From Thermoplasmata archaeon (lineage in GTDB: Archaea; Thermoplasmatota; E2; JACPAO01; JAHFTW01), in the NCBI GenBank assembly GCA_023269235.1, contig JAHFTW010000014.1, positions 1 through 34,735 on the forward strand: a stretch of DNA of 34,735 bases, read 5' to 3'. Under the pieces are notes generated by a model. It was not told the origin of the DNA and ran no database searches. It saw nothing but the letters and a program-made list of their open reading frames with translations. Made by a program: the position numbers and the translations under genes. Positions 31,392 through 34,735 of this stretch are shown here, piece after piece; within the stretch, counting starts at the first letter, position 1; each line of letters opens with the position of its first letter.

Positions 31392-31413
31392 CTTTCGGCT
31401 CATCGGCCGAAAG
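31392..31413 (-). promoter_or_regulatory. Hairpin at ribosome site of small gene
   Basis: On the leftward strand CTTTCGGC pairs perfectly with GCCGAAAG around a six-base loop. The 3' arm ends with the first bases of the AAAGGAGG ribosome site of the gene starting at 31381. This could restrict ribosome access or bind a regulator. Confidence 0.5.
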
Positions 31414-31435
31414 CGAGACCGCAACGAAGGCCCGT

Positions 31436-31468
31436 GACGTGGGACAGGGGTGGGGGGAGGTCCACGTC
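31436..31468. repeat. Inverted repeat GACGTGG/CCACGTC
   Basis: A perfect 7-bp inverted repeat with a 19-base G-rich loop, in the non-coding gap between 31381 and 31495. No T run follows on either strand. It may be an mRNA structure separating two sections of the leftward operon, or a protein site. Confidence 0.3.
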
Positions 31469-31494
31469 TCCGGCGCTGCGATCCCGCTCTCGAC

Positions 31495-31623
31495 CTACGA
31501 GCCGAGCTTCCTTTCGACGGCGCGAAGGCCCATCTCCCCGAGCTCCTCGGGCGTCACCCCGACGTGCATCGCGAAGGAGATCCAGAACCACGCGGCCCAC
31601 TTCGCCTGGTAGGCGGCGCTCAA
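31495..31623 (-). CDS. Very small membrane-like protein (42 aa)
   Basis: A TTG start at 31623 overlaps the previous stop (TTGA) with an AAGGGGG element eight bases upstream. The sequence SAAYQAKWAAWFWISFAMHV is aromatic and hydrophobic, followed by GVTPEELGEMGLRAVERKLG. A longer frame upstream shows no protein-like composition before this point. It could be a small membrane peptide; function unknown. Confidence 0.45.
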   Translation of the reverse strand: MSAAYQAKWAAWFWISFAMHVGVTPEELGEMGLRAVERKLGS

Positions 31624-31889
31624 GCGAGGCCCCCTTCCTCGCGGACAACGTGATCCCGCTGAAGGCGGCGCAGGCGCTCCCGCTGTCCCGCGTAGCGAAG
31701 GACGTCGGAAAGCCACTCCGCGCGGGCTTGCGCGAAGGCCTCCGGGTAGACCATCGCGGAAGGCGCGAGCCACTCCTTTCCGTCGAAAAGCTCGATGCGG
31801 AAGGACCGCGCCTCGGGGAAGCGGCCGCCGTAGCGGTCGCCATCGTCGGCCGGCACGATGCGGACGCTGGGATGAAGCTCACCGGTCAT
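31620..31889 (-). CDS. Unknown small protein (89 aa)
   Basis: The start at 31889 lies 11 bases inside the end of the previous gene, the overlap size used several times in this genome; an in-frame ATG further up at 31940 is possible. The sequence has RIVPADDGDRYGGRFPEARS, IELFDGKEWLAPSAMVYPEA and a helical basic C-terminus (SDVLRYAGQRERLRRLQRDH). No recognised domain. Confidence 0.5.
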   Translation of the reverse strand: MTGELHPSVRIVPADDGDRYGGRFPEARSFRIELFDGKEWLAPSAMVYPEAFAQARAEWLSDVLRYAGQRERLRRLQRDHVVREEGGLA

Positions 31890-32088
31890 CGCGCACCCGC
31901 ACCCTCTCGCCGCATCGCATGCAGAGTGCATGCGTCTCACCGACGCCCCAGACCTCGCACGCGTGCCCCCAGACCTCGCACGCGGCGACCGCCGCTTCCT
32001 GGGCGCGCGTGGCTGCCTTCAGGTACGAGACGTCTCCCGCGAGCAGCTCGCGGATCATCAGCTCTTCCCGGAACCTCGTTGCACCCAT
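31879..32088 (-). CDS. Small Cys-containing protein (69 aa)
   Basis: First gene of the leftward operon behind the operator-promoter at 32104-32138, with a GGAGG ribosome site. An N-terminal helix (RFREELMIRELLAGDVSYLK) is followed by a duplicated ACEVWG and HACEVWG and then ALCMRCGERVRV. This gives four Cys that could bind zinc. Being promoter-proximal and repressor-controlled, it could be an early regulator. Function unknown. Confidence 0.55.
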   Translation of the reverse strand: MGATRFREELMIRELLAGDVSYLKAATRAQEAAVAACEVWGHACEVWGVGETHALCMRCGERVRVRDDR

Positions 32089-32103
32089 GTTCCCTGACCT
32101 CCG

Positions 32104-32138
32104 ACCAGCACTCTAGTCATAGCCAGAGTCCTGGTCAA
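32104..32138 (-). promoter_or_regulatory. Leftward promoter with two operators
   Basis: On the leftward strand TTGACC (32138-32133), a 17-base spacer and TAGAGT (32115-32110) form a good sigma-70-type promoter in front of the gene at 32088. Operator-like 14-mers GCCAGAGTCCTGGT (32122-32135, plus-strand reading) and ACCAGCACTCTAGT (32104-32117) overlap the -35/spacer and the -10 region. Bound repressor would therefore block the promoter. Confidence 0.7.
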
Positions 32139-32151
32139 CAGGGAAGCGGAT

Positions 32152-32493
32152 CTATTTCTTGGTGCGGTGCTGCGTGGGCCTCGTCCGGGTGACTGGGGGG
32201 CCGCCTACGCCGTGAGCGTGCAAGCGCTCCGCGACCGCATCCGCGAGCTCGTCCAGCGAACCGCTTTGCACGTCACGCCGATACTTGGGTGGGGTGCCGA
32301 ACGCCAGCCAGTCGAGGGGTACGCCGAGTTTGGCCGCAACTTTGGCCACGTTTTCAAGCTTTGGGTTGCTCGTCTCTTCAACCCATTGCTGAACGTGGCC
32401 AGGGGAGAGATCGCAGGCGATCGAGAGCTCCCGCATGCTCTTGTAGCCACTACCTTCATAGGCCTCCCGCAGTCGTTTTCCGAAGCCGCCCAT
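32152..32493 (-). CDS. CI-like HTH repressor (short)
   Basis: This 113-aa protein has an XRE/HTH_3 DNA-binding domain: GFGKRLREAYEGSGYKSMRE, then LSIACDLSPGHVQQWVEETS with the recognition helix, and VAKVAAKLGVPLDWLAFG. A short C-terminal part (DELADAVAERLHAHG) may give dimerisation. No LexA-like autocleavage domain is present, so induction by RecA-mediated cleavage is unlikely. It is encoded between the two operator pairs and divergently from the Cro-like gene, as in lambdoid switches. A GTG at 32514 could add seven residues. Confidence 0.8.
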   Translation of the reverse strand: MGGFGKRLREAYEGSGYKSMRELSIACDLSPGHVQQWVEETSNPKLENVAKVAAKLGVPLDWLAFGTPPKYRRDVQSGSLDELADAVAERLHAHGVGGPPVTRTRPTQHRTKK

Positions 32494-32535
32494 CCCTAGG
32501 AGCGTATCGGCCACGGCGCCCCGCAGCGCTGCCAC

Positions 32536-32582
32536 GTCAAGATTTTCTTGACCAGAGTTCTGGTTACGTCTAGGAGTCTGGT
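32536..32582 (+). promoter_or_regulatory. Cro-side promoter with operator pair
   Basis: ACCAGAGTTCTGGT (32551-32564) is a near-perfect palindrome. A second, weaker copy TCTAGGAGTCTGGT (32569-32582) starts 18 bp on, the same spacing as in the leftward promoter. TTGACC (32548-32553) plus 17 bases leads to TAGGAG (32571-32576), which also looks like a ribosome site for the ATG at 32584. A separate palindrome GTCAAGA-TTT-TCTTGAC spans 32536-32552 and gives TTGAC -35-like boxes on both strands. Confidence 0.65.
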
Positions 32583-32583
32583 C

Positions 32584-32814
32584 ATGACGTTCGCCCGACG
32601 GCTTCGAGTCACGCGTGTCCGTGCTGGGATTAGCGCCCGCCACCTCAGCGAGCTTGCGGGGCTCGCTCCGGGGCACGTGGCGCAAATCGAGCTGGGCAAG
32701 GGGCAAAAAAGCGTCTCGCTCGAGACCGGCATGGCCCTCGCTGAGGCGCTTGGCGTGCGGCTCGACTGGCTCGCAAGCGGGCTCGCGCCGCAAAGCCGCC
32801 GCGCTTCTGCGTAG
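32584..32814 (+). CDS. Cro-like HTH regulator
   Basis: This 76-aa product of the ATG at 32584 is an XRE-type helix-turn-helix protein: FARRLRVTRVRAGISARHLS, LAGLAPGHVAQIELGKGQKS, then ALAEALGVRLDWLASG. The recognition-helix region (APGHVAQIE) closely resembles that of the short repressor (SPGHVQQWV), suggesting that both bind the same operators. Transcription is divergent from the repressor. The AGGAG before the ATG overlaps an operator copy. It likely starts the lytic, rightward programme. Confidence 0.8.
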   Translation: MTFARRLRVTRVRAGISARHLSELAGLAPGHVAQIELGKGQKSVSLETGMALAEALGVRLDWLASGLAPQSRRASA

Positions 32815-32828
32815 TTGCATTCTGCAAC
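32814..32828. repeat. Palindrome after Cro-like gene
   Basis: GTTGCA, a TTC spacer and TGCAAC form a perfect inverted repeat that begins at the Cro-like stop codon. It has the same 3-base spacer as the palindromes at 20-36 and 32536-32552 but a different sequence. No T run follows. It could be a site for another regulator within the 146-base gap before the next gene. Confidence 0.35.
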
Positions 32829-32960
32829 CATGGGCTGCGTTCGCCCGCCGCGCAACGACTGCTCACGCGTCTTTCTCAGATGACTGAACACGCGTCGCCC
32901 ACTGGCCTCCCACCTGAACCAAGCGCCCGCAACGACCACTGAACGCGAGGGAAAACGCCG

Positions 32961-33317
32961 ATGAAAACCGAAGAGGAACGATGGGCACAACGCCAAGAGC
33001 GCCTCGAGGAGAGCGCCAAGGAGAAGGCTCGCGCGAGGGGCCGCCTGCTCGTGGCCATGCCCGCGTCGGCTCGCCACGCTGCGACAGCGCACGTGAAGCG
33101 GATCGTCGGCGAGGCATCCCCTCGCGTTGCGTCGAAGCGGGGACTCACGTCCGGTGAGAAGCGCTCGCGCCGGCTCATGAACCGCTTCCACTACCCGGAG
33201 TCGCCGGCCGAGTCGTGGAAGCCGGGTCGCGGGGTCTGGGTCGCGAAGATCGAGGCCCAGCGGGCGCGGGCTCGCGTGGCGAGGGCAGCTCGCCGCGCTG
33301 GGCGGATGGCGGCGTGA
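32961..33317 (+). CDS. Highly basic unknown protein (118 aa)
   Basis: Rich in Arg, Lys and Ala over its entire length (EERWAQRQERLEESAKEKAR, VAKIEAQRARARVARAARRA). A central part reads SGEKRSRRLMNRFHYPESPA. Nucleic-acid binding is plausible from its charge alone. A GAGGG element precedes the ATG and a GTGA overlap joins it to the next gene, placing it in the rightward early operon. No family is recognised. Confidence 0.55.
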   Translation: MKTEEERWAQRQERLEESAKEKARARGRLLVAMPASARHAATAHVKRIVGEASPRVASKRGLTSGEKRSRRLMNRFHYPESPAESWKPGRGVWVAKIEAQRARARVARAARRAGRMAA

Positions 33318-34027
33318 AGTCGCCCCTCGCGGACCTCGATCCGATCGACGCGCCCCCACTTCGGGACGTCTGGGCGATCCGGAACCTGGGCGATCCGCGA
33401 GCCCTTCGAGTGGCCCAGGTGCGCGCGTGGGACGCGTACCTCCGCGACTCGAACAACCGGGGCTTCGGCGATGTGGAGCATGCGGCGGAGGCCGACAACG
33501 ACGACGAGGAGAAGGAGACGAGCGAGATGGCGAAGGAAGACAACAGGAGCAGGTTGGTGGCGTGGCTCACGAAGGTAGGCCCGCAAGGTTCGCGGGCGTG
33601 CGCCGACATGCTCGGCCTCTCGCCCACCGGCGCGCTCTCAGCCCTGGAGGCGCTCGTCGGCGCCGGCGAGCTCGTGCGCCACGGTAAGCCGAAGACGAAG
33701 GGCGTCACGTTCGGGATCCCTGGGAGCTCGCCTCCGTCCGAACCGGCGCCCGCTCCCGCGGGGAAGAGCATGCCGTCCCGCCGCAAGAGCCAACCGCGTC
33801 CGGGCGGAGGCGCTCGAGCGACCGTGCCCTCCGCGCTCCGGGCGGCCGGGCGTCCGCTGACGAAGAAGCAGCTCGACGCCTTCCCGACGCTCATGGCGTC
33901 CGAGGAAATCGCCGCCGCCGAAGTGCGGAAGCAAATCCGACTGTCCGTCCAGGGCGTCGAGATCGTCTGCGCGGACCCTGCGCAGGCCGCCGCGCTGATC
34001 CGTGCGCTGGGAGGAGCGCCGTCATGA
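33314..34027 (+). CDS. Winged-helix DNA-binding protein
   Basis: This 237-aa protein starts at a GTG overlapping the preceding stop. After an acidic linker (ADNDDEEKETSE, about 60-71), residues 78-136 form a winged helix-turn-helix (LVAWLTKVGPQGSRACADML, GLSPTGALSALEALVGAGEL, then a VTFGIP wing). A Pro/Ser linker and a second, weaker wHTH-like segment at about 185-225 follow. An in-frame ATG at 33527 with AAGGAG nine bases upstream could yield a form lacking the first 71 residues. It is a candidate late-gene regulator because structural genes lie downstream if the genome is circular. Confidence 0.6.
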   Translation: MKSPLADLDPIDAPPLRDVWAIRNLGDPRALRVAQVRAWDAYLRDSNNRGFGDVEHAAEADNDDEEKETSEMAKEDNRSRLVAWLTKVGPQGSRACADMLGLSPTGALSALEALVGAGELVRHGKPKTKGVTFGIPGSSPPSEPAPAPAGKSMPSRRKSQPRPGGGARATVPSALRAAGRPLTKKQLDAFPTLMASEEIAAAEVRKQIRLSVQGVEIVCADPAQAAALIRALGGAPS

Positions 34028-34170
34028 TCATCGACAGCGTCGGCGGCCTCACGGTCGAAGCCCTCTCACTCCCGGCGGTCCTGGGCGTCGAGGTCCACCT
34101 TCACGGGCGTCTCGCCTGGCGGGTCATCGAGTGGAACGGCCGGCCGGCCTGGCTCTGGGTGGCCCCGTGA
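34024..34170 (+). CDS. Short unknown protein (48 aa)
   Basis: ATGA overlap with the previous gene and GTGA overlap with the next. The sequence has VGGLTVEALSLPAVLGVEVH and a Trp-rich end (RLAWRVIEWNGRPAWLWVAP) that reads as beta strands. Tight packing supports translation, but there is no recognisable family. Confidence 0.5.
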   Translation: MIIDSVGGLTVEALSLPAVLGVEVHLHGRLAWRVIEWNGRPAWLWVAP

Positions 34171-34640
34171 CGCCGGCGGCAGTCGTGATCGCGCGCTGGC
34201 TCTTGGCGACGCCGTCGCTCCTGGACGGCCACGGCGCGCCGATTCCTCGCCCTCCTGCCATCGTCGAGGTGATCGCCGAAGCGGCGGTCGTGACGGACAA
34301 CCCGCGCATGTGGGCGGCGACGCTCGACGTGATGAGCGGCCACGAGAGCGCGTACCGCCCCGATGCCGCGGGGGACTGTCCCGGCATGCGTCCGGGCGAT
34401 CCGCACTGCACGCGCGAGCTCGGCGCGGCATCGTGTGGGCTGGGGCAGACCCCGTGCCGCGAGACGCCCAGGGATGCGGCGGGACAAGTGGCGCTCATGC
34501 TCCGGTACCTTCGGAAGAGCTTCATGGCGTGCCCCTCGCACCCCCTCAGCCCGTACGCGACGGGCGGGCGGTGCATCGCGTGGGGCGCGACGCGCGAGCG
34601 CGAGATCAAGGCGCTCCTGGCCATCCCGGGGGAGCCGTGA
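34167..34640 (+). CDS. Lysozyme-like/transglycosylase protein
   Basis: This 157-aa product of a GTG overlapping the previous stop resembles lysozyme-superfamily (SLT/goose-type) peptidoglycan hydrolases. MSGHESAYRPDAAGDCPG contains the predicted catalytic E60, and ASCGLGQTPCRETP follows in the place where such enzymes have S-x-G-x-x-Q. Four Cys (71, 81, 90, 97) could form disulphides. No signal peptide is evident. It is separate from the GH25 endolysin, so it may serve in entry through the cell wall or have another role. It lies in the rightward gene series ahead of the terminase on a circular map. Confidence 0.6.
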   Translation: MTPAAVVIARWLLATPSLLDGHGAPIPRPPAIVEVIAEAAVVTDNPRMWAATLDVMSGHESAYRPDAAGDCPGMRPGDPHCTRELGAASCGLGQTPCRETPRDAAGQVALMLRYLRKSFMACPSHPLSPYATGGRCIAWGATREREIKALLAIPGEP

Positions 34641-34717
34641 TCGGGGCGGTCGTGGCCCTCGGGCTCTTCTGGGCCGCGGTCAAGCTACGCCTACTCGTGG
34701 AAGGAGCTGGCCGATGA
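34637..34717 (+). CDS. Tiny membrane peptide (26 aa)
   Basis: A GTG start overlaps the previous stop and the stop overlaps an ATG at 34714. The peptide IGAVVALGLFWAAVKLRLLV is one hydrophobic helix with a short basic end. It lies behind the lysozyme-like gene with an overlap at each end. Function unknown; it could be a small membrane factor assisting that enzyme. Confidence 0.4.
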   Translation: MIGAVVALGLFWAAVKLRLLVEGAGR

Positions 34718-34735
34718 TCGGGCTCATCGGCGCCG
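34714..34735 (+). CDS. Partial frame running off the window end
   Basis: The ATG at 34714 overlaps the previous stop (ATGA) and begins MIGLIGA before the window ends. If the last and first bases of the window are adjacent (circular map), the frame continues through positions 1-137 and ends at a TGA (135-137). That would overlap the small terminase start by 11 nt and make about 52 aa. Whether this is real depends on circularity. Confidence 0.3.

Noticed and set aside
31400-31882. Leftward open frame of 160 codons overlapping three small genes
   Set aside because: Ser/Arg/Pro-rich shadow of the coupled small genes at 31495-31889; no ribosome site.
32880-32942. 20-residue open frame before the basic protein gene
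   Set aside because: No ribosome site and a composition typical of chance; a leader peptide cannot be supported.

Overview
The window looks like the whole, or nearly the whole, genome of a temperate contractile-tailed phage (myovirus) with a Mu-like head and tail. Its host is a high-GC bacterium. A Myxococcota (Polyangia-like) host is my inference, from the overall composition and from two products with Asp/Ala/Pro-rich low-complexity stretches like those common in that phylum's lipoproteins. No host chromosomal gene is recognisable anywhere.

Rightward late genes occupy 127-25409. In order they are: small and large terminase; a Mu gp29-type portal that is unexpectedly on the opposite strand; Mu I-like protease/scaffold; a decoration-type protein; Mu T-like major capsid; neck and tail-completion genes; tail sheath and tube; tail assembly chaperones with a -1 frameshift site; tape measure; baseplate hub/spike, gp25-like wedge, J-like wedge and gpI-like protein; a BNR-type tail protein; a tail fibre; small membrane and coiled-coil proteins in the lysis region; a DNA methyltransferase; and a GH25 endolysin. 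Most neighbours overlap by 4 or 11 nt, so this is a compact, translationally coupled operon.

The leftward genes run from 32493 down to 25410. They include a short HTH repressor, several small unknown genes, an ASCH-domain protein, a Gp37/Gp68 (DUF5131) three-cysteine protein, an HTH excisionase-like gene, a tyrosine integrase and a terminal lipoprotein. The 3' half of a tRNA-Gly(GCC) gene lies at 25824-25870, between two pairs of direct repeats. This is a convincing attP with arm sites. Phage genes lie on both sides of it, so the sequence represents the non-integrated (circular or virion) form.

The control region at 32100-32830 holds divergent CI-like and Cro-like HTH genes. Four related 14-bp operators form two pairs with identical 18-bp spacing, one pair over the promoter of the leftward operon and one over the Cro-like promoter. 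Rightward genes from 32584 continue to the window end. A frame opening at 34714 would stay open across a circular junction and stop 11 nt into the small terminase gene, so the 34.7-kb window may be a complete circular map. No replication gene is recognisable.
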